In this document: one piece after another, positions 23,332 to 30,947 of the stretch
How positions within the stretch are numbered: the first letter of the stretch is position 1
How the letters are laid out: every line of letters starts with the position of its first letter
Source: Oscillospiraceae bacterium
GTDB lineage: Bacteria > Bacillota > Clostridia > Oscillospirales > Oscillospiraceae
Assembly: GCA_020025655.1 (NCBI GenBank)
Contig: JAHHRR010000018.1
Location: 1 to 35,155, forward strand
Direction of reading: 5' to 3'
Length of the DNA stretch: 35,155 bases
Translations under genes and position numbers: made by a program
Notes under the pieces: generated by a model
Databases searched by the model: none
What the model saw: only the letters and a program-made list of their open reading frames with translations
Told to the model about the DNA's origin: nothing

Positions 23332-24450
23332 ATGGAATTTAAACTCTGTGTCCCCTGCCTTCTGGGTCTTGAAGGCCCTATTTCAGACGAGCTCAGACGT
23401 CTGGGCTTGAAAAATGTTGCAGCAGAAAATGGTCGTGTATATTTTACCGGTGACGAAGAAGCCATCGCAACCGCCAACGTCTGTCTCAGAATCGGCGAGC
23501 GTATTCTTATAGAAGTTGGTAAGTTTGAAGCGCTCAGCTTTGACGAGCTTTTTGAAAAGACCAAGGCTCTCCCCTGGGAGATGCTGATTCCCAAGGACGG
23601 TGCTTTCCCCGTCAAGGGCCACAGCCTTAACTCCAAGCTCTTCTCTGTTTCCGACTGCCAGAAAATAATTAAAAAGGCCATTGTTGAAAGACTTAAAAGC
23701 CGCTACGGCATTGAGTGGTTCGCCGAGACCGGAGCTTTATATCAGGTACAGTTTTCTATAATGAAGGATCAGGTATCCCTGTGCATTGATACCACCGGTG
23801 CCGGACTTCACAAGCGTGGTTACCGCCCTGCTCACAATGCCGCTCCCTTAAAGGAAACTCTGGCTGCCGCCATGGTCAATCTTTCAAGATACCGTGGCAA
23901 GGGTGATTTCTGCGATCCGTTCTGCGGCAGCGGAACCATCCCCATAGAAGCAGCCCTGATTGCAAAGAACCGTGCTCCCGGTCTTTACAGACAGTTTACC
24001 GCTATGGATTGGAAAAATTTCGACCGCAAGGTCTGGGATAACGTCAAGGATGCCGCCAGAGCAAGAGAGTTTAACGGCGAGTATCATATAGTAGGTTCCG
24101 ATATTGATCCTGCTGCTATCCAGATTGCACGTGAAAACGCAATGCGAGCAGGCGTTGGCAGCATCGTTCATTTTGAAGTTGCAGATGCTATGAAATTTGA
24201 CCGTAAGACCGATCGTGGCGTAATTGTAACCAATCCTCCTTATGGCGAACGTATCATGGAAAAACAGGAAGCCGAAGCACTTTACAAGGGTTTCGGTCAG
24301 ATTTATCGTAATACTGAAAACTGGCAGCTTTACCTTCTTTCCTCACATACTGAGTTTGAGCGCAGCTTCGGCAAACAGGCTGATAAGAAACGTAAGCTAT
24401 ATAATGGTATGATAAAGTGTGACCTTTTCATGTATTTCAATAAGAAATAA
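23332..24450 (+). CDS. THUMP-domain class I methyltransferase, RlmL/YpsC type (23S rRNA m2G)
   Basis: This 372-residue protein has an N-terminal ferredoxin-like/THUMP region (about 1-155) that presents RNA. It is followed by a Rossmann methyltransferase: FCDPFCGSGTIPIEAALIA is the SAM-binding motif I, IVGSDIDPAAIQIARENA the motif II region, and VTNPPYGERI the catalytic NPPY motif for N2-guanine methylation. E. coli RlmL modifies G2445 of 23S rRNA; the Firmicutes homologue YpsC lacks the second (RlmK) domain, as here. GGAG (23319-23322) stands 9 bases before the ATG. A lipid kinase gene follows in the same direction. Confidence 0.9.
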   Translation: MEFKLCVPCLLGLEGPISDELRRLGLKNVAAENGRVYFTGDEEAIATANVCLRIGERILIEVGKFEALSFDELFEKTKALPWEMLIPKDGAFPVKGHSLNSKLFSVSDCQKIIKKAIVERLKSRYGIEWFAETGALYQVQFSIMKDQVSLCIDTTGAGLHKRGYRPAHNAAPLKETLAAAMVNLSRYRGKGDFCDPFCGSGTIPIEAALIAKNRAPGLYRQFTAMDWKNFDRKVWDNVKDAARAREFNGEYHIVGSDIDPAAIQIARENAMRAGVGSIVHFEVADAMKFDRKTDRGVIVTNPPYGERIMEKQEAEALYKGFGQIYRNTENWQLYLLSSHTEFERSFGKQADKKRKLYNGMIKCDLFMYFNKK

Positions 24451-24474
24451 GTTTCGTAATTTTTGGAGTTAGGT

Positions 24475-25434
24475 ATGAAGCATCTGTTTATTGTGAATCC
24501 GGCCGCCGGCGGTTCAGACCATTCTGAGGAGATCAGAGTCAAAGTAGAATATGTTTTTTTCAAGCGTGGCAGAAAAGATAACTACGAGATTTATATCACC
24601 AAGGCACCTCTGGACGCTATCGACAAAATAAAGCACGAAGCCGAATTTGAAGATCATCTGAGAGTTTATTCATGCGGCGGTGACGGTACCTTTAACGAAT
24701 GTGCCTCTGCTGCGGCGCTGCTGAGCAATGTAGCTGTCTGCCCCTTCCCTATCGGAACCGGTAATGATTTCTGCCGTATGTTCGGGGACGAGCAGTCTTT
24801 GTATAAAAATCTTGACGCACTGATTGACGGCTGGGAGACTCCTATCGACCTCATTCGCTGCAACGGCAAGTACAGTGCCAATATCTGCTCCGTGGGAATA
24901 GATGCCCGTATCGGCACAAGTGTTCACAAATACAGCAGCCTCCCTCTTGTCGGCGGCTCCGGCGGCTATGTGATTTCTGCGATTGTTAATATGTTTCAGG
25001 GAATTTCCCGCAACATGAAAATAAAATCCAAGGAATTTTACACTGAGGGTAAGCATACACTTGTATGTGCCTGCAACGGCCGTTTTTACGGCGGCGGCTT
25101 CAATCCCGTGCCTGATGCCATGCCCAATGACGGAATCATGGATATACTTGTATGTAAAAAGGTCAGTCTCTTTACCTTTGCTTCATTGATATATAAGTAT
25201 TCAAAAGGAAAAGCGGACGAATTCACTAAATACATAACTCATCTGAGAACCGATGAAATCGAAATAGATTTCAACGAAGAGAATGTAGTAAATCTGGACG
25301 GCGAGGCAATATTCACCGATAAGGTGCGCATAAAGCTTATCCCACGTGCGTTAAACCTCATCGTTCCTGTGGGTATGCATTTCTTCGACTCTGTCAAGCC
25401 TGATTATGCTGCACAGCCCGCTGCAATTCTTTAA
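24475..25434 (+). CDS. Diacylglycerol kinase-family lipid kinase (YegS/DgkB/BmrU type)
   Basis: This 319-residue soluble kinase starts MKHLFIVNPAAGG. The nucleotide-binding motif GGDGTFNE (about residues 65-72), GTGNDFCRMFG, and the C-terminal sugar-kinase-like domain with NGRFYGGGFNPVPDA and NLDGEA define the DAGK_cat/NAD-kinase-like superfamily. In Gram-positives DgkB recycles diacylglycerol left from lipoteichoic acid synthesis; a sphingoid or other lipid substrate cannot be excluded. ATG 24475 has GGAG 6 bases upstream; a TTG at 24463 in the same frame lies before that site and is not needed. It is second in the operon after the methyltransferase, 24 bp apart. No clear terminator was seen after it. 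Confidence 0.9.
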   Translation: MKHLFIVNPAAGGSDHSEEIRVKVEYVFFKRGRKDNYEIYITKAPLDAIDKIKHEAEFEDHLRVYSCGGDGTFNECASAAALLSNVAVCPFPIGTGNDFCRMFGDEQSLYKNLDALIDGWETPIDLIRCNGKYSANICSVGIDARIGTSVHKYSSLPLVGGSGGYVISAIVNMFQGISRNMKIKSKEFYTEGKHTLVCACNGRFYGGGFNPVPDAMPNDGIMDILVCKKVSLFTFASLIYKYSKGKADEFTKYITHLRTDEIEIDFNEENVVNLDGEAIFTDKVRIKLIPRALNLIVPVGMHFFDSVKPDYAAQPAAIL

Positions 25435-25505
25435 GCCTGTGTCTCTATTTTAAAACTCGTAACAGAAAGTTAATAAAATATCTTACAATTTTCAGCTATG
25501 GGTAC

Positions 25506-25533
25506 TTGCAAAATAAAAATTATGTGGTATTAT
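25506..25533 (+). promoter_or_regulatory. groESL promoter
   Basis: TTGCAA (25506-25511), a 16-bp spacer and TATTAT (25528-25533) place the start of transcription inside the CIRCE element. HrcA bound there would block RNA polymerase. Confidence 0.7.
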
Positions 25534-25577
25534 TAACACCGTTAGCACTCATGGTGTTTGAGTGCTAACGGTGTTAA
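25533..25577 (+). promoter_or_regulatory. CIRCE operator (HrcA site) with extended arms
   Basis: TTAGCACTC (25542-25550), nine bases, and GAGTGCTAA (25560-25568) match the CIRCE consensus perfectly. Base pairing continues outwards to 25533 and 25577, giving 18-bp arms. It lies between the promoter and groES, so groESL is expected to be a heat-shock operon repressed by HrcA, whose gene is not in this window. Confidence 0.95.
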
Positions 25578-25612
25578 ACTTTGTAAATAATGTTTTAGGA
25601 GGCATATATAAC

Positions 25613-25897
25613 ATGAAACTTAGACCTTTGGCTGACAGAGTCGTTCTCAAGCAGAACGAAGCTGAGGAGCGTACATCCTCCGGTATCTTCCTGACCGCTT
25701 CCGCTCAGGAGAAGCCCGAAATATACGAAGTTGTTGAAGTCGGCCCCGGCGGAATGGTTGAGGGCAACGAGGTCAAGATGATAGTAGAAGCCGGACAGAA
25801 GGTACTTGTAGGCAAGTACAGCGGCAGCAAAGTCAAACTCGGCGAGGATGAATACACTATCGTTCGTCAGTCTGACATTCTGGCAGTTATTGAGTAA
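25613..25897 (+). CDS. groES: Co-chaperonin GroES
   Basis: This 94-residue protein begins MKLRPLADRVVLKQNEAEER and contains the mobile loop region (RTSSGIFLTASAQEKPE) and the roof/beta-barrel end YTIVRQSDILAVIE. Seven copies cap the GroEL ring. ATG 25613 follows AGGAGG (25597-25602); the frame is open further upstream only across the CIRCE element. groEL follows 15 bp later. Confidence 0.97.
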   Translation: MKLRPLADRVVLKQNEAEERTSSGIFLTASAQEKPEIYEVVEVGPGGMVEGNEVKMIVEAGQKVLVGKYSGSKVKLGEDEYTIVRQSDILAVIE

Positions 25898-25912
25898 GGA
25901 GGCTAATTTATA

Positions 25913-27538
25913 ATGGCTAAACAGATTATTTACGGTGAAGAAGCAAGAAAAGCTCTTGAGCGTGGCGTAAACCAGCTCACCGATACAGTTAAAATTACCC
26001 TTGGACCTAAGGGCAGAAATGTAGTTCTGGACAAGAAGTTCGGTACTCCCCTGATCACAAACGACGGTGTTACCATTGCAAAGGAAGTTGAGCTTGAGGA
26101 TCCTTTCGAGAACATGGGCGCACAGCTTATAAAGGAAGTTTCCACCAAGACCAACGATGTTGCCGGTGACGGTACCACTTCCGCAACTGTTCTTGCACAG
26201 GCAATGATCAGTGAAGGTCTTAAGAACCTTGCAGCCGGTGCAAACCCCATCACCATGAACAAGGGTATGAAGAAAGCTACCGAAGCTGCTGTTGAGGCTG
26301 TTAAGGCTGCTTCTCAGCCTGTCTCCTGCTCCAATGATATCGCACGTGTAGGTACCATTTCTTCCGGTGATGAAGTTATCGGTAACCTGATTGCTGAAGC
26401 AATGGAGAAAGTAAGCCAGAACGGCGTTATCACCATTGAAGAGAGCAAGACCGCTGAGACTTACAGCGATGTTGTTGAAGGTATGCAGTTTGACCGTGGC
26501 TACCTGTCCCCCTACATGGTTTCCGACACTGACAAGATGGAAGCTGTTCTGGATGATGCACTTATCCTTATCACTGATAAGAAGATCTCCAACATTCAGG
26601 AAATCCTGCCTCTGCTTGAGCAGATCGTTAAGGCCGGCAGAAAGCTCCTCATCATTGCTGAGGATGTAGAGGGCGAAGCTCTTGCAACTATCGTTCTCAA
26701 CAAGCTCCGTGGCACCTTCAACTGCGTATGCGTCAAGGCTCCCGGCTTTGGTGACAGACGTAAGGAAATGCTTCAGGATATCGCAATCCTCACCGGCGGT
26801 CAGGTTGTTTCCGCTGATCTGGGCATGGAGCTCAAGGATACCGACATCCGTATGCTGGGTTCTGCACATCAGGTCAAGGTTACCAAGGAGAACACCGTTA
26901 TTGTTGACGGCGCAGGCAACAAGGACGAAATCAAGGCTCGCAGCGCTCAGATTCAGCGTCAGATTGACGAGACCACTTCTGATTACGACAAAGAGAAGCT
27001 TCAGGAGCGTCTGGCAAAGCTGGCCGGCGGCGTAGCAGTTATCAAGGTTGGTGCTGCAACCGAAACCGAAATGAAGGAAAAGAAGCTGCGCATCGAAGAT
27101 GCTCTTAACGCAACTCGTGCAGCAGTTGAGGAAGGTATTGTCGCAGGCGGCGGTACTGCATATGTAGTCGGCTCCAAGGCAGCTGAGAAGCTGGTTGCAG
27201 AGCTGGACGGCGACGAAAAGACCGGTGCTTCCATCATTGCAAAGGCTCTGAGAGCTCCTATCATGCAGATTGCTGCAAATGCAGGTCTTGAAGGTGCCGT
27301 TATTCTCAACAATGTTAAGAACGGTACTCATGCAAACTATGGCTTTGATGCTGCAAACGAGACTTACGGTGATATGATCTCCATGGGTATCGTTGATCCT
27401 ACCAAGGTTTGCCGCACCGCACTGGAGAACGCTTCCTCCGTTGCAGCTATGGTTCTCACCACCGAGAGCCTCGTAGCTGACATTCCTGAGAAAGCTGCTC
27501 CCGTAGCTGCTGCTCCCGATATGGGCGGTATGTACTAA
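25913..27538 (+). CDS. groEL: Chaperonin GroEL
   Basis: This 541-residue chaperonin subunit folds proteins in the GroES-capped cavity by ATP hydrolysis. It has KITLGPKGRNVVLDKKFG, VAGDGTTSATVLA (ATP site, with the catalytic Asp of DGTT), the apical domain and the ending PDMGGMY, a short version of the GGM tail. AAGGAGG (25896-25902) lies before the ATG. Its codon use is strongly biased, as expected of a highly expressed gene. It is co-transcribed with groES under CIRCE control and followed by a strong terminator. Confidence 0.98.
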   Translation: MAKQIIYGEEARKALERGVNQLTDTVKITLGPKGRNVVLDKKFGTPLITNDGVTIAKEVELEDPFENMGAQLIKEVSTKTNDVAGDGTTSATVLAQAMISEGLKNLAAGANPITMNKGMKKATEAAVEAVKAASQPVSCSNDIARVGTISSGDEVIGNLIAEAMEKVSQNGVITIEESKTAETYSDVVEGMQFDRGYLSPYMVSDTDKMEAVLDDALILITDKKISNIQEILPLLEQIVKAGRKLLIIAEDVEGEALATIVLNKLRGTFNCVCVKAPGFGDRRKEMLQDIAILTGGQVVSADLGMELKDTDIRMLGSAHQVKVTKENTVIVDGAGNKDEIKARSAQIQRQIDETTSDYDKEKLQERLAKLAGGVAVIKVGAATETEMKEKKLRIEDALNATRAAVEEGIVAGGGTAYVVGSKAAEKLVAELDGDEKTGASIIAKALRAPIMQIAANAGLEGAVILNNVKNGTHANYGFDAANETYGDMISMGIVDPTKVCRTALENASSVAAMVLTTESLVADIPEKAAPVAAAPDMGGMY

Positions 27539-27565
27539 TATAAGCCATCTCTAAACAATAAATTC

Positions 27566-27600
27566 AAAATGACCGATGCTCTTTGAGCATCGGTCATTTT
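27566..27600 (+). terminator. Terminator after groEL
   Basis: A 16-bp perfect stem (AAAATGACCGATGCTC and its complement) with loop TTT is followed by TTTATTC. Confidence 0.9.
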
Positions 27601-27676
27601 TTATTCTGCAAGCCTCATTCACTTCCGCCTGTATCTCCTAGCCTGATAATCCTCAGCCTGCCGTCTGTTTCAAAAT

Positions 27677-27699
27677 ACAGGCATAAATTTTATGCCTGT
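27677..27699 (+). terminator. Second hairpin terminator downstream of groEL
   Basis: A 10-bp stem ACAGGCATAA / TTATGCCTGT with a 3-base loop is followed by TTTTTC. It lies about 77 bp beyond the first terminator and may back it up. The 270 bp between groEL's terminator and the next gene hold only this hairpin, a promoter and an AT-rich leader. Confidence 0.65.
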
Positions 27700-27764
27700 T
27701 TTTCTATCTTTTGCATCATTTTCTTTACTACTGTAAATTATTATTGTTTTTATCGTTTAAATTG

Positions 27765-27793
27765 TTGACAAATATTTTATGTCTTGCTAAAAT
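27765..27793 (+). promoter_or_regulatory. Promoter of the NSS transporter gene
   Basis: TTGACA (27765-27770), a 17-bp spacer and TAAAAT (27788-27793) preceded by TGC (extended -10). It is one of the strongest promoters in the window; the leader is about 70 nt. Confidence 0.8.
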
Positions 27794-27870
27794 CATGTTA
27801 TTGTCTATTTGGGCATATATGTCTCTAAATGAGGGAATTTTATTATTTTATCGCAAAGGATGTGTAGACT

Positions 27871-29274
27871 ATGGGTGCAAAGACTCTCGAACAACGTGGC
27901 AGCTTCCGCAACAAACGCGGCTTCATTCTGGCCTGTATAGGCTCAGCAGTAGGTATGGGCAACATATGGCGATTCCCGATAATGGTTTCCAAGTACGGCG
28001 GACTGACATTCCTGCTTCCTTATGTACTCTTTGTTGTCCTCATAGCTTCTACCGGTGTTATTGAGGAATTTGCGTTAGGCCGTTATGCCAGTTCCGGTCC
28101 TGTCGGCGCTTTCGGTATGTGTACCGAAAACCGCTTCGGTAACAGAAAAAGCGGTCAGATTATCGGTGCATTGCCGATTATAGGCGCTTTAATGCTGGCT
28201 ATCGGTTACACGGTGGTTATGGGCTGGATTTTAAAATATACATGGATGGGTATTTCCGGTCAGCTTTATGCTATGGGGCAGGATATGTCTATGATAGGCG
28301 GTACTTTCGGTTCCGCAGCTCCCGAGGCAGGCAGCCTGCCCGAAGCCGTTTCCATGATGGTTCACGGCGGCATATTCTCCGTAGGAAACAGTCTGTGGCA
28401 GATTCTCGCCCTTATTCTCGCTCTGTCAATTATGGCAATAGGTATAGATAAGGGAGTTGAAAAAGCCAATCGTCTTATGATGCCGACTCTGTTTTTCCTC
28501 TTCGTAATTCTCGCTGTTTATATTTTTACTCTTCCCGGTTCCGAAGATGGTTACAAATACATCTTCACCCTAGACCCGAAAGGTCTCCTGAACATTGAAG
28601 TTTGGGTATACGCTTTCGGTCAGGCTTTCTTCTCTCTGTCAGTTGCCGGAAACGGTTCTGTAATTTACGGCTCATATCTTCCCAAGGATGAGGATATCCC
28701 CTTCTCCGCAAGAAATGTAGCAATCTTTGATACCATCGCAGCTGTTCTTGCAATGCTGGTAATTCTGCCTGCAATGGGTGTAGGCAATGTTGCCCCTGAT
28801 AAGCCCGGCCCCGGACTTATGTTTGTTTATCTTCCAAACGTATTTAACGGCATGGCAGGCGGCCGCATTGTCGGTATGATTTTCTTCATCTGCGTATTTT
28901 TTGCAGGTATATCTTCTATTATCAATCTTTATGAAGCTCCTGTTGCATTTCTGCAGGATGCACTGCACCTTAAACGTCTGCCCTCAGTCCTTATTATCGG
29001 CAGCATAGGTGCTGTAATATCCCTTCTTATACAGCCCTGGACTTCTCAGTGGATGGATATAGTCTCTATATACATCTGCCCCCTTGGTGCTCTTCTTGCA
29101 GGCATTATGTTCTTCTGGGTGCTCAAGAAAGATACCGCTCTTGCAGCTGTCAATCAGGGTATTTCAGGCAACAGAAAAATCGGTTCATGGTTTCATACCA
29201 TGGGCAAATATGTATACTGCCTATTTGCACTGATCGCTTTAATTGCCGGTATAAAATTCGGCGGTATAGGCTAA
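27871..29274 (+). CDS. Neurotransmitter:sodium symporter (NSS/SNF) family transporter
   Basis: This 467-residue membrane protein has 11-12 membrane segments of the LeuT fold. The first helix has the family block GFILACIGSAVGMGNIWRFP, with the unwound substrate- and Na+-binding site GSAVGMGNIWRFP. Other hallmarks are YVLFVVLIASTGVIEEFALGR and YGSYLPKDEDI in helix 6-7. Bacterial members import amino acids (tryptophan, leucine, tyrosine and others) with Na+. The substrate is not predictable here. AAAGGA lies 10 bases before the ATG. It is monocistronic, between its own strong promoter and a bidirectional terminator. A Na+-coupled importer suits an organism with an Rnf ion pump. Confidence 0.92.
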   Translation: MGAKTLEQRGSFRNKRGFILACIGSAVGMGNIWRFPIMVSKYGGLTFLLPYVLFVVLIASTGVIEEFALGRYASSGPVGAFGMCTENRFGNRKSGQIIGALPIIGALMLAIGYTVVMGWILKYTWMGISGQLYAMGQDMSMIGGTFGSAAPEAGSLPEAVSMMVHGGIFSVGNSLWQILALILALSIMAIGIDKGVEKANRLMMPTLFFLFVILAVYIFTLPGSEDGYKYIFTLDPKGLLNIEVWVYAFGQAFFSLSVAGNGSVIYGSYLPKDEDIPFSARNVAIFDTIAAVLAMLVILPAMGVGNVAPDKPGPGLMFVYLPNVFNGMAGGRIVGMIFFICVFFAGISSIINLYEAPVAFLQDALHLKRLPSVLIIGSIGAVISLLIQPWTSQWMDIVSIYICPLGALLAGIMFFWVLKKDTALAAVNQGISGNRKIGSWFHTMGKYVYCLFALIALIAGIKFGGIG

Positions 29275-29296
29275 TAACCAAATTGCATAAATGTTA

Positions 29297-29329
29297 AAAA
29301 AGCTCTGAGATTAAATCTCAGAGCTTTTT
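29297..29329. terminator. Bidirectional terminator between NSS gene and HAD gene
   Basis: A 15-bp perfect stem AAAAAGCTCTGAGAT / ATCTCAGAGCTTTTT with loop TAA overlaps the stop codon of the minus-strand HAD gene. Confidence 0.88.
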
Positions 29330-30137
29330 ACATATCATACAGCTTTTGAATTAAATCTCCTACTGCACCCTCATTATTATTGCAGCAGATAAACTTGCAT
29401 ATATCCTTTAAATCCTGCGGACTCTGTTCCGGACACGCCGCAATGTGCGCATTTGCAAGCATTTCACAGTCATTGTAGTAGTCGCCTATACATACAAGGA
29501 CCCTGTTCTGAGCCTCAGCATATTTAAGCGCAGTCTTTATGCCTTCAGCCTTGCTTACTCCCGCAGATATCGCCTCAAGAAATATAGGCCCGCTGCCGCA
29601 GGTTGTTACAAGACCGGAAGATGCAAAATCTGCGCTGTCCTTTATCATTTGCTCCATATATGCCGCATCATTCAGAATAAAACAAATTTTCAGATACCTG
29701 CCGCTTAAAAACTTCTCACAGCTAATACCGTTTCTCAGTCTGCCGTCTGCGTCTATTCTTCTTTCATCTACGTTAACATGATACATTCCGTCTGCATCGC
29801 AGGTGACAATACTTACGTTTTTATGGATGCGGCAATATTCTACTGCCTCCTGAGCATAGCTTTCAGGCAGCGGCACTTCGTGAACGGCTTCCATTCTGTC
29901 TGCATCATATACCAGCGCCCCGTTAGAACATACCAACGGCGCACTTATTATTCCCTCGGGAAAATACTTCAAAATACTCAAAGCATCTCTGCCGCTGGCG
30001 ACCGAAAAAAGCCCTCCTTTTGCTCTGAAATCACGCAGCATTTTCAGATTACGCTCCGGTATATACGGTCCCCTGTCCCAATCGCTGAGAACAGTTCCGT
30101 CCATGTCAGTGTAAATTACAATATTATTAGCTTTCAT
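29328..30137 (-). CDS. HAD-superfamily hydrolase, Cof-type (subclass IIB)
   Basis: This 269-residue phosphatase-like protein has motif I YTDMDGTVLSD (nucleophile D11, acid D13), motif II 'SVASGRD', a C2B-type cap of about 100 residues and motifs III/IV in 'GVSKAEGIKTAL' and CIGDYYNDCEMLANA. Cof-type enzymes dephosphorylate sugar phosphates, FMN or other small phosphoesters; the substrate cannot be read from sequence. The ATG at 30137 has no Shine-Dalgarno, and the -10 box of a good promoter lies only 7 bases upstream. The next in-frame ATG (M12) lies within motif I and is impossible as a start, so the mRNA may be leaderless. It is divergent from the Nudix gene. Confidence 0.88.
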   Translation of the reverse strand: MKANNIVIYTDMDGTVLSDWDRGPYIPERNLKMLRDFRAKGGLFSVASGRDALSILKYFPEGIISAPLVCSNGALVYDADRMEAVHEVPLPESYAQEAVEYCRIHKNVSIVTCDADGMYHVNVDERRIDADGRLRNGISCEKFLSGRYLKICFILNDAAYMEQMIKDSADFASSGLVTTCGSGPIFLEAISAGVSKAEGIKTALKYAEAQNRVLVCIGDYYNDCEMLANAHIAACPEQSPQDLKDICKFICCNNNEGAVGDLIQKLYDM

Positions 30138-30144
30138 ACTTCTA

Positions 30145-30173
30145 ATTATATCTTGATGCTTTATACTTGTCTA
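30145..30173 (-). promoter_or_regulatory. Promoter of the HAD gene, abutting the start codon
   Basis: On the minus strand, TAGACA (complement of 30168-30173), a 17-bp spacer and a perfect TATAAT (complement of 30145-30150). Seven bases separate the -10 box from the ATG, leaving a leader of 0-2 nt. Confidence 0.65.
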
Positions 30174-30193
30174 TCGAGAAATATAAACAAATC

Positions 30194-30222
30194 TTTCAAT
30201 TTACTTCCGCTTATATTATAAT
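30194..30222 (+). promoter_or_regulatory. Promoter of the Nudix gene
   Basis: TTTCAA (30194-30199), a 17-bp spacer and TATAAT (30217-30222). The leader to the ATG at 30239 would be about 10 nt. Confidence 0.5.
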
Positions 30223-30238
30223 GTTTTCGGTGATGAAT

Positions 30239-30706
30239 ATGAAAAATACAAGTCTTTGCTATATTGAGCGTGGAAATGAATACCTTATGCTTCACAGGAC
30301 TAAGAAAGCCAACGACGAAAACGCCGGAAAATGGATAGGCGTTGGCGGTAAATTTGAAGAAGGCGAAAGCCCCGAAGAATGTATGCTGAGAGAGGTTTAC
30401 GAAGAAACCGGCCTTCATCTCAGCTCATGGCGCTTTCGTGGTATAGTTACTTTCTCTTATTCCTCATGGGAAACGGAATATATGCACCTTTTCACTGCCC
30501 AAAGCTTTTCCGGGGAAATACGGGACTGTGACGAGGGAGAATTAAAGTGGATAGATAAAGGTGAGGTTTTAAATCTGCCTATCTGGGAAGGCGACAGAGT
30601 TTTCTTAAAGCTTCTGGAAACCGACTGTCCCTTCTTTTCCTTAAAGCTCCGCTACGATGATAACGGTAATCTCGAAAAATCTATACTCAACGGAAAAACA
30701 TTATAA
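30239..30706 (+). CDS. Nudix hydrolase (MutT/8-oxo-dGTP diphosphatase type)
   Basis: This protein of about 155 residues starts MKNTSLCYIERGNEYLMLHR. The Nudix box is complete: a GGKFEEGES start, then LREVYEETGL with the metal-binding REVYEE. 'NAGKWIGVGGKFEEGE' and 'EGELKWIDKGEVLNLP' are typical of the MutT/YtkD/8-oxo-dGTP diphosphatase group. It would hydrolyse oxidised or other nucleoside triphosphates to monophosphate and pyrophosphate. The start is uncertain: ATG 30239 has GGTGAT close before it, and ATG 30221 or 30233 in the same frame are alternatives. It is divergent from the HAD gene and ends at its own terminator. An OGG-type glycosylase elsewhere in the window deals with the same kind of lesion in DNA. 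Confidence 0.88.
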   Translation: MKNTSLCYIERGNEYLMLHRTKKANDENAGKWIGVGGKFEEGESPEECMLREVYEETGLHLSSWRFRGIVTFSYSSWETEYMHLFTAQSFSGEIRDCDEGELKWIDKGEVLNLPIWEGDRVFLKLLETDCPFFSLKLRYDDNGNLEKSILNGKTL

Positions 30707-30737
30707 AAAAACCGCTTCCCAAGAGAAGCGGTTTTTT
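30706..30737. terminator. Bidirectional terminator between Nudix gene and copA
   Basis: A 13-bp stem AAAAAACCGCTTC / GAAGCGGTTTTTT with loop CCAAGA lies between the Nudix stop and the copA stop. Both strands have a U-run. Confidence 0.9.
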
Positions 30738-30740
30738 ATA

Positions 30741-30947
30741 TTACTCGATACCGAGAACTTTGTAGCCGGCCTCTTCAACCGCTGCCTTCATTGCGGCATC
30801 ATTAAGATTTTCACCGGTAACAACTGCCTGCTTTGCAGTGTGGCTTGCTTCTGCACTCTGAACACCGTCAAGTGCTTCCAGAGCCTTTTTAACATGAGCC
30901 TCGCAGTGGGGGCACATCATACCTTCAATTTTAATAGTCTTAACCAT
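30741..30947 (-). CDS. copZ: Possible internally initiated CopZ copper chaperone (C-terminal HMA domain of CopA)
   Basis: An ATG at 30947, in frame with copA, is preceded by a full AAGGAGG (complement of 30956-30962) at an optimal distance of 8 bases. Translation from it gives 68 residues, MVKTIKIEGMMCPHCEAHV... to the copA stop, exactly the usual length of a free CopZ, with the copper-binding MxCxxC as MMCPHC. There is no stop codon between the pump and this start. It may be a fusion of an ancestral copA-copZ pair that has kept the chaperone's start site, so both products could be made. The evidence is sequence only. Confidence 0.5.
   Translation of the reverse strand: MVKTIKIEGMMCPHCEAHVKKALEALDGVQSAEASHTAKQAVVTGENLNDAAMKAAVEEAGYKVLGIE

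Noticed and set aside
25562..25612. N-terminal extension of groES
   Set aside because: It is made of CIRCE sequence; AGGAGG clearly sets the start at 25613.
25595..27331. Long open frame on the minus strand opposite groES-groEL
   Set aside because: It is a mirror of the strongly biased groEL codons, has no ribosome site, and its protein is low-complexity, rich in Asn, Leu and Cys, with no recognisable family.
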